This document shows positions 1 through 6,780 of a stretch of 11,499 bases of DNA, piece after piece (positions within the stretch are counted from its first letter, which is position 1; each line of letters begins with the position of its first letter). The notes under the pieces were generated by a model. That model did no database searches. It was not told the DNA's origin and saw only the letters and a program-made list of their open reading frames with translations. The stretch spans positions 1-11,499 of the forward strand of contig CALKVR010000561.1 in the NCBI GenBank assembly GCA_938004815.1. Direction: 5' to 3'. The position numbers and the translations under genes were made by a program. This DNA comes from an uncultured Polyangiaceae bacterium. GTDB lineage: Bacteria > Myxococcota_A > Polyangia > Polyangiales > Polyangiaceae.

Positions 1-56
1 AGGTAGCGCCCCCGCCACGCCCGAACGGCACGACGCATGCTGCTCATGGGACCGTT

Positions 57-71
57 GGCTCGGTCCGAGCC
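57..71. repeat. 15-bp inverted repeat upstream of the methyltransferase gene
   Basis: GGCTCGG (57-63), one T, then CCGAGCC (65-71) form a perfect dyad about 35 bp before the methyltransferase start. It could be a regulator-binding dyad or a short hairpin (6-bp stem, 3-nt loop). No protein is known to bind it, and in GC-rich DNA such dyads can arise by chance. Confidence 0.35.
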
Positions 72-106
72 CGAGGAGCGCGCGATCGTGCTATTCGACC
101 CGACCG

Positions 107-955
107 ATGCCCGCGCCCATCGACCTCGCCGCCGAGCGTTCCCACGTGCGTCGCGCCGGTTGGGTCGCGCCGGGCCCGCAGCCGTTGGGCCCCCGCGGCC
201 GCGACGAGCTCGCTCCCGCTGCCGACGAAGACCTGTCGTTTCTGACCGGCGACTTTCGCATCTTTCAGCTGCGCGACGGCCACCGCTGGTCGCTGGACGA
301 CTTCATGACCGCGTACGTCGCCCTCGAAGCGGCGCCCGAAGCGGCGCACGCGCTCGACCTCGGGTGCGGCATCGGCTCGGTCCTGCTCATGGTCGCGTGG
401 GGCCTACCGAGCGCCTCGCTCGTCGGCGTCGAGGCGCAAGACGTGAGCATCGCGCTCGCGCGGCGATCGGTCGCCTACAACGGCGTCGAGGATCGGTGCG
501 CGCTGCATCACGGCGATCTGCGCGACGAGACGCTCCTCCCCTCGGGCACCACGTTCGATCTCGTCACCGGCACGCCGCCATACATCCCGATCGGCAGCGG
601 GCTCGTCTCGAGCCGGGCCCAACGCGGCCCGTGCTGCTTCGAGACCCGCGGGGGGATCGAGGACTACGCGGCGCGCGCAGCGCAGCTTCTCGCCCCCAAC
701 GGCGCGTTCGTCGCTTGCTACGGCGCGTATCCTGCGACCCGCGGCGAAGACGCGGTGCGCGCGGCGGGGCTCGAGCTGGTGCGTCGCGTCGACGTCGTCC
801 CACGCGCGGGCAAACCCGTTCTCTTTCGTGTTCTGGTCGCGCGACGCGGCGCCGTCGTGGCCCCACGAGTGGATACGTTCGTGGTGCGGGACGCGGCGGG
901 CGCGATCACCCCCGACATGCACCGCGCGCGCGAGCGGATGGGTCTGCCGCCGTGA
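107..955 (+). CDS. TrmN6-like SAM-dependent methyltransferase
   Basis: This 282-residue protein is a class I (Rossmann-fold) SAM-dependent methyltransferase. Motif I, DLGCGIGS, lies at residues 84-91 and an acidic residue that would bind the SAM ribose is at about E109. The post-strand-4 motif reads GTPPYIP at 155-161, and F-x-L-x-D-G-H-R-W-S-L-D-D just before motif I resembles the lead-in of the YfiC/TrmN6 tRNA(Val) adenine-37 N6-methyltransferases. The canonical NPPY of N6-adenine enzymes is TPPY here, so the substrate (tRNA, rRNA, protein or small molecule) is uncertain. The ATG at 107 was chosen because it precedes the conserved region by about 45 residues; there is no good Shine-Dalgarno, and a weak TATTCG lies at 92-97. 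The gene converges on the VapC gene with 7 nt between stops. The methyltransferase call is firm; the TrmN6 assignment is moderate. Confidence 0.85.
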   Translation: MPAPIDLAAERSHVRRAGWVAPGPQPLGPRGRDELAPAADEDLSFLTGDFRIFQLRDGHRWSLDDFMTAYVALEAAPEAAHALDLGCGIGSVLLMVAWGLPSASLVGVEAQDVSIALARRSVAYNGVEDRCALHHGDLRDETLLPSGTTFDLVTGTPPYIPIGSGLVSSRAQRGPCCFETRGGIEDYAARAAQLLAPNGAFVACYGAYPATRGEDAVRAAGLELVRRVDVVPRAGKPVLFRVLVARRGAVVAPRVDTFVVRDAAGAITPDMHRARERMGLPP

Positions 956-962
956 GCGACGG

Positions 963-1352
963 TCACGCGCCGAGCACGGCAGCACCGTACCGCCCGAAGA
1001 CTTCGTCGCACGTCACGATGGTCAACGACTCCTCGAGAGCCTGCGCGATCAGGAGCCGGTCGAAGGGATCACGGTGGTGCCAAGGCAGCGAGCGGACGCG
1101 CAGCGCCGCACCGAGCTCGACCGCGGTGACGTCGAACGACAGGCGACGCACCACCTCGACTACCCAGCTCTCGGCGGGGCTCGGCAGGACCAGCTTGCCG
1201 AGCGATTGCTTGATCGCAATCTCCCAACCGCTCACCGGACTGACGAGCACTTCGTTTGCGCCGTCCTCGATTGCAGAGCGCGCGGCTGCGCTCAGCTGAT
1301 CGGGGCTGGACGCCGACCAGAGGAAGGCGTGGGTGTCGAGCAAGAGCCTCAC
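963..1352 (-). CDS. vapC: VapC-family PIN-domain toxin
   Basis: This 129-residue PIN-domain ribonuclease is the toxin of a type II toxin-antitoxin pair. The fold starts with LLLDTHAFLW, and the acidic Mg-binding residues are visible: D6, E44 in SGWEIAIK, D98 in DPFDRLLIAQA, and D116 in the TCDEVF segment. Length and motifs match the chromosomal VapC group usually partnered by Phd/YefM antitoxins. The GTG at 1352-1350 is chosen because the PIN fold begins at once there; a longer reading to 1469 only adds residues encoded across the antitoxin gene. The start overlaps the antitoxin stop by 4 nt (GTGA), which implies translational coupling so that toxin is made only after antitoxin. By family knowledge it should cleave RNA, often tRNA; the actual target cannot be read here. 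Confidence 0.93.
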   Translation of the reverse strand: MRLLLDTHAFLWSASSPDQLSAAARSAIEDGANEVLVSPVSGWEIAIKQSLGKLVLPSPAESWVVEVVRRLSFDVTAVELGAALRVRSLPWHHRDPFDRLLIAQALEESLTIVTCDEVFGRYGAAVLGA

Positions 1353-1588
1353 GCTGGGTCGCCCTCGAAGCCGGCCGCCACATCCGCCGGCAGGGAGTCG
1401 AAGTCGGCGCCGATCTGGACCTGACCCTCGAACAGGCCGAGTCGGCGCTTCTTGGTGGCCTGTCGCCAAGGCGAGAGCACGGCGACGGGCTGGCCCGCGC
1501 GCGCGATGACGATGCGCTCGCCCGCTTCGACGTCCTCGAGCAGCTTGGATAGTTGCGACTTGGCTTCGTGGACGTTGACCTGGCGCAT
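1349..1588 (-). CDS. Phd/YefM-family antitoxin
   Basis: This 79-residue antitoxin pairs with the VapC toxin gene immediately downstream. The N-terminus VNVHEAKSQLSKLLEDVEAG is a textbook Phd/YefM fold start, followed by the ERIVIARAGQPVAVL strand-helix segment; together these form the DNA-binding dimer. The tail from about residue 45 (basic KKRR, then an acidic, probably disordered segment) should wrap around and inhibit the toxin. The ATG at 1588-1586 starts exactly at the family N-terminus. There is no Shine-Dalgarno; instead TAACAT lies 7 nt before the ATG, inside an operator-like palindrome at 1592-1607. Antitoxin and toxin-antitoxin complex are expected to autorepress there. It follows tetR on the same strand by 32 nt, so read-through is possible. 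Confidence 0.93.
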   Translation of the reverse strand: MRQVNVHEAKSQLSKLLEDVEAGERIVIARAGQPVAVLSPWRQATKKRRLGLFEGQVQIGADFDSLPADVAAGFEGDPA

Positions 1589-1591
1589 TGG

Positions 1592-1607
1592 GCTAATGTT
1601 AGCTAAC
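1592..1607 (-). promoter_or_regulatory. Operator-like palindrome at the antitoxin promoter
   Basis: The 10-bp perfect palindrome GTTAGCTAAC (1598-1607) overlaps a second dyad, GCTAA-TG-TTAGC (1592-1603), giving three related half-sites just upstream of the antitoxin ATG. It is AT-rich against a very GC-rich background. Position and symmetry fit the autoregulatory operator of a Phd/YefM-VapC operon; binding is inferred. The candidate -10 TAACAT lies within it, so occupancy would block the promoter. Confidence 0.6.
1596..1601 (-). promoter_or_regulatory. Candidate -10 element of the toxin-antitoxin operon
   Basis: On the minus strand TAACAT is followed by 7 nt and then the antitoxin ATG. This leaves no room for a Shine-Dalgarno and predicts a leaderless or near-leaderless transcript. 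It has the same TAnnnT form and spacing as the TACGCT sites before three other genes in this window. No convincing -35 was identified. Confidence 0.4.
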
Positions 1608-1620
1608 CCGCGTCCGCGCG

Positions 1621-2235
1621 CTAGCGAGCTTTCTTGAGATCCTGCTTCACGGCCTCGCGGATCTGGCTCGACAGCGCGCGATCGTGCACGGCGCGACCGA
1701 GCGTCACCGCGCCGATGCAGGTCGCGAGGAACACGATCGCGTCTTCGCGCGTCCCGCCGAGCTTCTCTTTGATGCCGTCGAGCATCGACTCGACCCCGCG
1801 CTGAAACACCCTTTTCACCACCGGCTCGCTCCGGGCGACGTCGGGGCCGAGCGACGTGATGACGCAGCCGGTACCCGGGCTGTCGAGGTGCTTCTGCGAG
1901 AGGTAGCGGCCGGCGGCGTGCTCGGCCCATGCGTCGCCCTCTTCGGGCAGCGAGCCGAGCAGAGCCGTGCGCGCGTCGTCGAACGCGAGCCCGAGGGCCT
2001 CTGCGATCATCTCTGACTTGTCGGAGAAGTGCGCGTAGAAGCCGCCCCGGGTCAGGCCCGCGGCCGCCATGACCTCGTTGACGCTGGCGCCGTCGAGACC
2101 GCGCTCGCGCATCATCTTGGCGGCCTTGGAGAGGATGCGCGCGTGCGAGCGCTCGCGCCGCTCCTGGTGGCGGACCGGCTTGGCCTTGGCCGCCGAGGTT
2201 CGCTTTGGGCTCCGGGCACGAGAAACAGACGGCAT
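1621..2235 (-). CDS. TetR/AcrR-family transcriptional regulator
   Basis: This 204-residue repressor-type regulator has a basic, Lys/Arg/Ala-rich N-terminal tail (residues 1-30), then the TetR DNA-binding helices. The helix-turn-helix covers about residues 50-70, with ASVNEVMAAAGLTRGGFYAHF matching the family signature, followed by SDKSEMIAEAL. The C-terminal domain (about 85-200), including GTGCVITSLG, is the variable ligand-binding and dimerisation part; the ligand cannot be predicted. The ATG at 2235-2233 lies 35 bp from the divergent Ser/Thr kinase start, so TetR could repress both genes from the shared region. No clear palindromic operator is visible in those 35 bp. Downstream on the same strand lie the antitoxin and toxin genes, which probably have their own promoter. 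Confidence 0.92.
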   Translation of the reverse strand: MPSVSRARSPKRTSAAKAKPVRHQERRERSHARILSKAAKMMRERGLDGASVNEVMAAAGLTRGGFYAHFSDKSEMIAEALGLAFDDARTALLGSLPEEGDAWAEHAAGRYLSQKHLDSPGTGCVITSLGPDVARSEPVVKRVFQRGVESMLDGIKEKLGGTREDAIVFLATCIGAVTLGRAVHDRALSSQIREAVKQDLKKAR

Positions 2236-2246
2236 TTCGAGGTCGG

Positions 2247-2252
2247 AGAATA
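2247..2252 (-). promoter_or_regulatory. Candidate -10 element for tetR
   Basis: On the minus strand TATTCT lies 11 nt before the tetR ATG, in the 35-bp divergent gap. No Shine-Dalgarno is present, so the predicted leader is only a few nucleotides. It sits back to back with the kinase candidate -10 at 2259-2264. The match to TATAAT is partial. Confidence 0.35.
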
Positions 2253-2258
2253 GCCTGT

Positions 2259-2264
2259 TACGCT
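2259..2264 (+). promoter_or_regulatory. Candidate -10 TACGCT before the kinase gene
   Basis: TACGCT is followed by 6 nt and then the GTG at 2271. The identical hexamer at nearly the same distance precedes the redoxin and diiron genes. The spacing suggests transcription starting at or next to the start codon (leaderless mRNA). No obvious -35 is seen. Confidence 0.45.
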
Positions 2265-2270
2265 GCGCGC

Positions 2271-3671
2271 GTGGGGCCCGACTACCGCAAGCCAGCGACG
2301 TGGGCGCTCGGCACGTCGGTCGCCGGGAGATACCGGCTCGAAGCGCTCTTGGGAGCAGGCGGGTTCGGGGCCGTCTTTCGCGCGTTCGACCTGCACACGC
2401 AGACGCCGGTCGCGATCAAGCTCCTCACGCGCTCCGCCATGCTCCACCCCGACGCCGTCCCGCGCTTTCATCGCGAAGCCAGGCTGGCGATGAGCTTCCG
2501 ACACCCGAGCACGGTCCGCGTGTTCGACTCCGGCGACGCCGGCGAGGGCACGCCTTACATCACCTTCGAGCTGCTCGAAGGGGTCTCGGTCGAGGAGCGC
2601 TTGGCCGCGGGCCCGATCCCCGTGGAGGAGGCGGTGGCGATCGCAAGCGCGGTGCTCGGCTCGCTCGAAGAGGCCCACGCCCACCACGTGATTCACCGCG
2701 ACGTGAAGCCGGCCAACGTGTTTCTCTGTGCGAGCCCGCGCGGCGCCGTCAAGCTGCTCGACTTCGGCGTCGCGCAAGAGGCGCCGCCCGGCTCGTCGAT
2801 GGAGAAGCTGACCCGCGAGGGCACGATGGTCGGCACCCCGGCGTACATGGCGCCCGAGCAGCTCGCAGGGCAGCCGGCGGGCCCCGGGACCGACTTCTTC
2901 GCCCTGGGCTTGGTGCTCGCCGAGATGATCCAGCGCGAGCCGGTCTACCAGGGCGATGCGCTGCCGATATGCCTGGCGAAGCTCAACGGACAGCCCCCCG
3001 TATTTCGGGCGAACACGATCCCGATCTCGCTGCTCGCCGTTCTGCGGCGCGCCACCGCGATCGACCTCCATGATCGATTCCGCACCGCGGACCAAATGCG
3101 CCAGGCCCTGATCGCGACCGGGCTGATGTCGGGTCGCGCGAGCGTCGCGCCTCCCCAGCCGCAATCCGGCAAGTTCGGCACGCAGGTGATGGAGCTGCCG
3201 CGCTCGTCGACGCCTCCCCGCGTGAGCGCGCTCGCGGCCACGTCCCCGCCGTCGATGAACACCCCGCTCGCCGTGGGCGCGGCGTTGCCCAGGGGCGGCT
3301 TCGGTGCGACGACGCCGCTCGGAGGCGAAAGCAGCCGCCGGATCAGCGCGCTCGCCGCCACCGCGCCGCCATCGATCGCCAACCCGCTCGCCGCGACCAA
3401 CCCAGACGCGCCGCGTCCAGCCGGCAAGAACCCGCTCCTCGCCGCGACGGTCGACGATCCGGAGGCGGCGTCGGTCGCCTTCGCCGAGGCCTCGCGCCGA
3501 TCCGCCGCGCTCCAAGCGCGCCGGGGCGCGCCAGCGTCGATCCCGCTCCCGCCGAGGAGCGCACACAAGAAGAGGTCGTCGTTCTGGACCATCGCCGCGC
3601 TGGTCGCTTTTGGTCTCATGGCCGCTGCCGGCATCGCGCTCTGGCTCCGCTTCCGGAGGGGAATGTGGTAG
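2271..3671 (+). CDS. Membrane-anchored eukaryotic-type Ser/Thr protein kinase
   Basis: This 466-residue kinase has a complete catalytic set: Gly-loop GAGGFGAVF (28-36), Lys50 in VAIK, Glu69 of helix C, HRDVKPANV (142-150, catalytic D144), DFG (164-166) and APE (194-196). Activation-loop threonines T185 and T189 are likely autophosphorylation sites. The linker from about 285 to 435 is rich in Pro, Ala and Ser and contains two copies of an 18-residue motif (317-334 and 357-374). A basic stretch precedes one transmembrane helix (about 437-459), after which only a few residues remain, so the kinase domain should be cytoplasmic with a C-terminal anchor and almost no external sensor. The GTG at 2271 is preferred over an upstream TTG at 2205, which would add a tail without kinase character and overlap tetR. 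The DUF1592 gene follows by 12 nt, suggesting one transcript. Confidence 0.92.
   Translation: MGPDYRKPATWALGTSVAGRYRLEALLGAGGFGAVFRAFDLHTQTPVAIKLLTRSAMLHPDAVPRFHREARLAMSFRHPSTVRVFDSGDAGEGTPYITFELLEGVSVEERLAAGPIPVEEAVAIASAVLGSLEEAHAHHVIHRDVKPANVFLCASPRGAVKLLDFGVAQEAPPGSSMEKLTREGTMVGTPAYMAPEQLAGQPAGPGTDFFALGLVLAEMIQREPVYQGDALPICLAKLNGQPPVFRANTIPISLLAVLRRATAIDLHDRFRTADQMRQALIATGLMSGRASVAPPQPQSGKFGTQVMELPRSSTPPRVSALAATSPPSMNTPLAVGAALPRGGFGATTPLGGESSRRISALAATAPPSIANPLAATNPDAPRPAGKNPLLAATVDDPEAASVAFAEASRRSAALQARRGAPASIPLPPRSAHKKRSSFWTIAALVAFGLMAAAGIALWLRFRRGMW
3219..3272 (+). repeat. Repeat copy 1 in the kinase linker
   Basis: This segment encodes RVSALAATSPPSMNTPLA (residues 317-334 of the kinase). 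The second copy lies 120 bp (40 residues) downstream; the two agree at 42 of 54 bases and 13 of 18 residues. Role unknown; R-x-S sites could be phosphorylated. Confidence 0.7.
3339..3392 (+). repeat. Repeat copy 2 in the kinase linker
   Basis: This segment encodes RISALAATAPPSIANPLA (residues 357-374 of the kinase), the second copy of the motif at 3219-3272. It is preceded by an extra Arg, giving RRIS. A weaker partial echo, NPLLAAT, follows at residues 387-393. Confidence 0.7.
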
Positions 3672-3683
3672 GACCACTTCGGC

Positions 3684-5366
3684 ATGCCTACGGTCACCCC
3701 CGCCGGCTGGACGCTTCTGCTCTCCGCGCTCGCGACCGCGACCGCGACTGCTGGGTGCATCGGCGAGATCGGCGAGCCGAGCGGCCCCGCCTCGAGCGCC
3801 CTGTCGTGTGACGACGAAGGCGCCATTTTTCCCGGTCGCTCGCCGCTGAGGCGGCTGACCCGGTTCGAGTACAACAACACCGTCCGCGATCTGCTCGGTG
3901 ACGACACCGAGCCCGCCAACGCCTTTCCCAGCGAGGAGCTCGGCAACGGGTTCGGCAACGACGCCGACGCGCAGTCGGTCTCGAGCCTGCTCGCCGAGAC
4001 GTACAGCTCGGTCGCCGAAGCCGTCGCCCTGCGCGCGACGGCGTCGCCGGAGGCGCTCGGCCGGCTCGACCCTTGCGCCGCTTCGATCACGGCCGCGACG
4101 GACACGACCACCGAGCTCGCGTGTGCCACGAGCGCGATCGAGCGCCTCGCGATCGGAGCGTTTCGCCGACCGCTCGCCGACGGCGAGCTCGACGAGCTCG
4201 TCGCGTTGCAGCAGACGATCAGGCAAACCTCCGACTTTCCGACGAGCATCGCCGCCGTCATCGAGGCCGTGCTCCAGTCGCCGGACTTTCTCTACAAAGT
4301 CGAGCTCGGCGAGCCCGACCCGGACGGCTCCCGCTTTCGGCGTCCGACCGGCCACGAGATGGCGACCCGCCTCTCCTATTTTCTATGGGGGACCCAGCCG
4401 GACGAGGAGCTGCTCGAGGCAGCCGCGTCGGGCGAGCTCTCGACGAAAGAGGGCGTCTTTGCCCAAGCGAGCCGCCTCCTCGACGATCCGCGCTCGCGCC
4501 CGGTCGTGCGCTTCTTCTTCGACAACCTCCTCCCGATCAGCAACCTCTCTCGACTCGAGCGCGACGAGGAGCTGTTCCCGACCTTCTCGGCGCCGATCGG
4601 GGCGTTCATGCGCGAGGAGACACAGCGCTTCCTCGAGCACGAGATCTTCGAGGGCTCGGGCTCGTGGCGCGGCGCCCTGACGGCGCCGTACACCTTCGTC
4701 AACGGCCCACTCGCCGCTTTCTACGGGATCGAAGGCGTCGAGGGTGACGCGTTCCAGAAGGTGCCGCTCGACGGCACGCAGCGCGCCGGCCTCTTGCTGC
4801 AAGGCGGGATGCTCGCCGGGACGATCCACTCGAACACGACGAACCCCGTCACCCGCGGATCCTTCGTCGTCCAGAAGATCATGTGCTTCGAGATCCCGGC
4901 GCCGACAGGAGAGATCGCGGAGAAGGTCAAGCCACCGGACCCCTACTCGGGCGCGACGGCGCGCGAACGGTTTCTGCAGCACAGCGCCGACCCGACGTGC
5001 GCGGCGTGCCATCGCTTGATGGATCCGGTCGGGCTCGCGCTCGAGAATTTCGACCCGGTCGGGCTCTGGCGCGACACCGAAAATGGCGTGACCATCGATG
5101 CGAGCGGCGGCGTGCCCGGTACGGCGATCACCACCGCTGGCCCCGTCGAGCTGGTGACCGAGATCGCCAAGACAGAGTCCGTCGAGCTCTGCTTCGCCGA
5201 CAATTGGCTCAACTTCGCGTATGGCCGCACCCTGGGCGCCGAAGACGAGTGCACGACCGAGCGCGTTCACCAGGCGTTCTTGGCCTCGGGTTCCGACGTC
5301 CGGGCGCTGCTCCTCGAGATCACGCAGACCGATGCGTTCCTCTACTTGCCCGAGAGAGAGGAGTAG
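3684..5366 (+). CDS. DUF1592-family exported protein with a c-type haem motif
   Basis: This 560-residue protein has the multi-domain order of the DUF1592 family: a DUF1587-like start (PLRRLTRFEYNNTVRDLLG, about 54-95), DUF1595 (IERLAIGAFRRPL, about 148-209), DUF1592 (MATRLSYFLWGTQPDEELL, about 219-346), DUF1588 (about 364-464, with the TRGSFVVQKIMC segment) and DUF1585 (DNWLNFAYGRTLG, about 485-558). A CxxCH haem-attachment motif, CAACH, is at 439-443. The N-terminus is a hydrophobic signal ending in TAGC at 22-25, probably a lipoprotein signal with a weak lipobox. Haem attachment would need export to the periplasm, which agrees with the signal. A weak AGGA (3670-3673), overlapping the kinase stop, serves as Shine-Dalgarno. 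The DUF1552 gene follows by 4 nt, a pairing typical of Planctomycetes and Myxococcota. Biochemical function is unknown to me. Confidence 0.9.
   Translation: MPTVTPAGWTLLLSALATATATAGCIGEIGEPSGPASSALSCDDEGAIFPGRSPLRRLTRFEYNNTVRDLLGDDTEPANAFPSEELGNGFGNDADAQSVSSLLAETYSSVAEAVALRATASPEALGRLDPCAASITAATDTTTELACATSAIERLAIGAFRRPLADGELDELVALQQTIRQTSDFPTSIAAVIEAVLQSPDFLYKVELGEPDPDGSRFRRPTGHEMATRLSYFLWGTQPDEELLEAAASGELSTKEGVFAQASRLLDDPRSRPVVRFFFDNLLPISNLSRLERDEELFPTFSAPIGAFMREETQRFLEHEIFEGSGSWRGALTAPYTFVNGPLAAFYGIEGVEGDAFQKVPLDGTQRAGLLLQGGMLAGTIHSNTTNPVTRGSFVVQKIMCFEIPAPTGEIAEKVKPPDPYSGATARERFLQHSADPTCAACHRLMDPVGLALENFDPVGLWRDTENGVTIDASGGVPGTAITTAGPVELVTEIAKTESVELCFADNWLNFAYGRTLGAEDECTTERVHQAFLASGSDVRALLLEITQTDAFLYLPEREE
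5359..5363 (+). promoter_or_regulatory. Shine-Dalgarno of the DUF1552 gene
   Basis: AGGAG lies 7 nt before the ATG at 5371, inside the last codons of the DUF1592 gene. It fixes the start of the DUF1552 protein and contrasts with genes in this window that lack any such site, as expected for an operon-internal gene. Confidence 0.75.
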
Positions 5367-5370
5367 ACCG

Positions 5371-6762
5371 ATGCGACCGTTCCGACTCGGCAGACGCGCG
5401 ATGTTGCGGGGTGCGGGCAGCATCGCGATCGCCCTGCCCTGGCTCGAAGCGATGCGCGGCCCGGGCACGGCGGCGGCAGCGCCCGCGCTCGCGCAGCGTT
5501 TCCTCGCCGTCTACACCCCCGGGGGCAACGTGGTGAACAACGGCAGCGGCGAGAACCGCTGGCGCCCGACCGGCACCGAGAACGATTTCACCCTCAGCCC
5601 GATCCTGGCCCCGCTCGAGGCGATCAAGCACAAGCTGATCGTGATGGATGGGCTGAGCATGCACTCGGCCCAGGGCGAACAACACCAGGCCGGCATCATC
5701 GCCTGGCTGACGGGCACCACGCAGCAAGGGAACGGGTACTCGGGCGGGCCGTCGATCGATCAGGTCATCGCCGGCACCGTCTCGGTCGGCAAGCCGAAGA
5801 AGAGCATCGAGATGGCCGTGCGCTGGGGAACGGGCAAGTCGCACGGCCTCCTCCACCCGATCAACTCGGCGAACTTCGAAGACAACGCCGACCACAGCCC
5901 CATCCCGCCGCGCCTCGATCCGCAGCAAATCTTCACCGACTTGTTCGGCACCCTCGATCCGAACAACAGCGACGAGGCCAAGGCGCGCATCGAACGAAAA
6001 AAGTCGATCCTCGACTACGTCGACCGCCGCTACGCCGGCCTCGCTCAGAAGCTCGGGGCCGGCGACCGACAGAAGCTCGAGCAGCACCTCGAGAAGATCC
6101 GCGAGCTCGAGAAGGCGCTCGAGAGCGGGGTGGTGCCGAGCGCGATCTGCCAACTGCCCGAGCCCGTCGACACCTCGGACTACGACCCCGCCACGGGGCT
6201 CAATTCGTCCGACGACGGGTCGATCGTGAACACCACCACCGACGCGGCCATCCCCAAGGTAGGTCGTTTCATGATCGACATGATGGTGATGGCGCTCGCT
6301 TGCGACATCACCTCGGTCGGCACGCTCCAGTGGACCGACACCGAGGCGAAGCACACTTTCCCCTGGCTCGGCCTCAATCAGCACCACCACTTCTACCAAC
6401 ACGACGGCGGGTTCCGGCCCGAGGAGTGTGAGCAGATTTGTACGTGGTACTCCGGGCAGCACGCCTATCTGCTCCAAGAGCTCGACGCCGTGAGCCTCGG
6501 CGACCACACCCTGCTCGACGAGAGCGTCGTGTTCTTCGGCTCCGAGCTCGCCGACCCGCCGAGCCACAGCAAAGACGACATGCCGTTTCTGGTCGCCGGC
6601 GGCGGCGGCGGATTGCGCGGCGGGCGCTTCTTGCGCAACGACGCCCTCGCCGATCGGTCGCACAACAACCTCCTCTCCGGGATGCTGGGCCTGTTCGGGA
6701 TCGACGCGCCGACGTTCGGCGACCCCCAATTTTGCTCGGCGCCGCTCTCCAACCTGAAATAG
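5371..6762 (+). CDS. DUF1552-family Tat-exported protein
   Basis: This 463-residue protein belongs to the DUF1552 family, the usual partner of DUF1592 proteins. The N-terminus carries a twin-arginine signal (GRRAMLRGAG, R8-R9, hydrophobic stretch about 14-26, Ala-rich cleavage region about 33-41). It therefore probably folds in the cytoplasm before export. The mature part begins with the family hallmark RFLAVYTPGGNV. Later segments include VMDGLSMHSAQGEQHQAG (91-108), a charged, probably coiled-coil helix (about 200-252), a His-rich loop NQHHHFYQHD (336-345) and VVFFGSELADPPSHS (386-400), which recalls the DUF1501/sulfatase-like fold and could bind metal. The ATG at 5371 is supported by AGGAG and by the Tat signal. 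The reaction is unknown. The xthA gene follows by 18 nt. Confidence 0.9.
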   Translation: MRPFRLGRRAMLRGAGSIAIALPWLEAMRGPGTAAAAPALAQRFLAVYTPGGNVVNNGSGENRWRPTGTENDFTLSPILAPLEAIKHKLIVMDGLSMHSAQGEQHQAGIIAWLTGTTQQGNGYSGGPSIDQVIAGTVSVGKPKKSIEMAVRWGTGKSHGLLHPINSANFEDNADHSPIPPRLDPQQIFTDLFGTLDPNNSDEAKARIERKKSILDYVDRRYAGLAQKLGAGDRQKLEQHLEKIRELEKALESGVVPSAICQLPEPVDTSDYDPATGLNSSDDGSIVNTTTDAAIPKVGRFMIDMMVMALACDITSVGTLQWTDTEAKHTFPWLGLNQHHHFYQHDGGFRPEECEQICTWYSGQHAYLLQELDAVSLGDHTLLDESVVFFGSELADPPSHSKDDMPFLVAGGGGGLRGGRFLRNDALADRSHNNLLSGMLGLFGIDAPTFGDPQFCSAPLSNLK

Positions 6763-6780
6763 CCAAGGCTCCGACAGCGC

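Noticed and set aside
1..47. Possible 5' end of a divergent minus-strand gene (ATG at 47 or 38, reading MSSMRRAV and on)
   Set aside because: Only about 15 codons are inside the window, with no Shine-Dalgarno or promoter seen. It cannot be supported.
37..1299. A 420-codon plus-strand frame over the methyltransferase
   Set aside because: The translation is Arg-rich low complexity in a different frame from the methyltransferase and crosses into VapC on the other strand.
1353..1469. N-terminal extension of the VapC toxin
   Set aside because: The extension is encoded across the antitoxin gene and has no PIN character. The GTG at 1352 fits both the fold and the 4-nt overlap.
2112..4355. A 747-codon open frame on the minus strand
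   Set aside because: It lies antisense to the well-supported kinase and DUF1592 genes, has a low-complexity Arg/Gly/Glu-rich translation and no domain motif. It is a GC-rich shadow.
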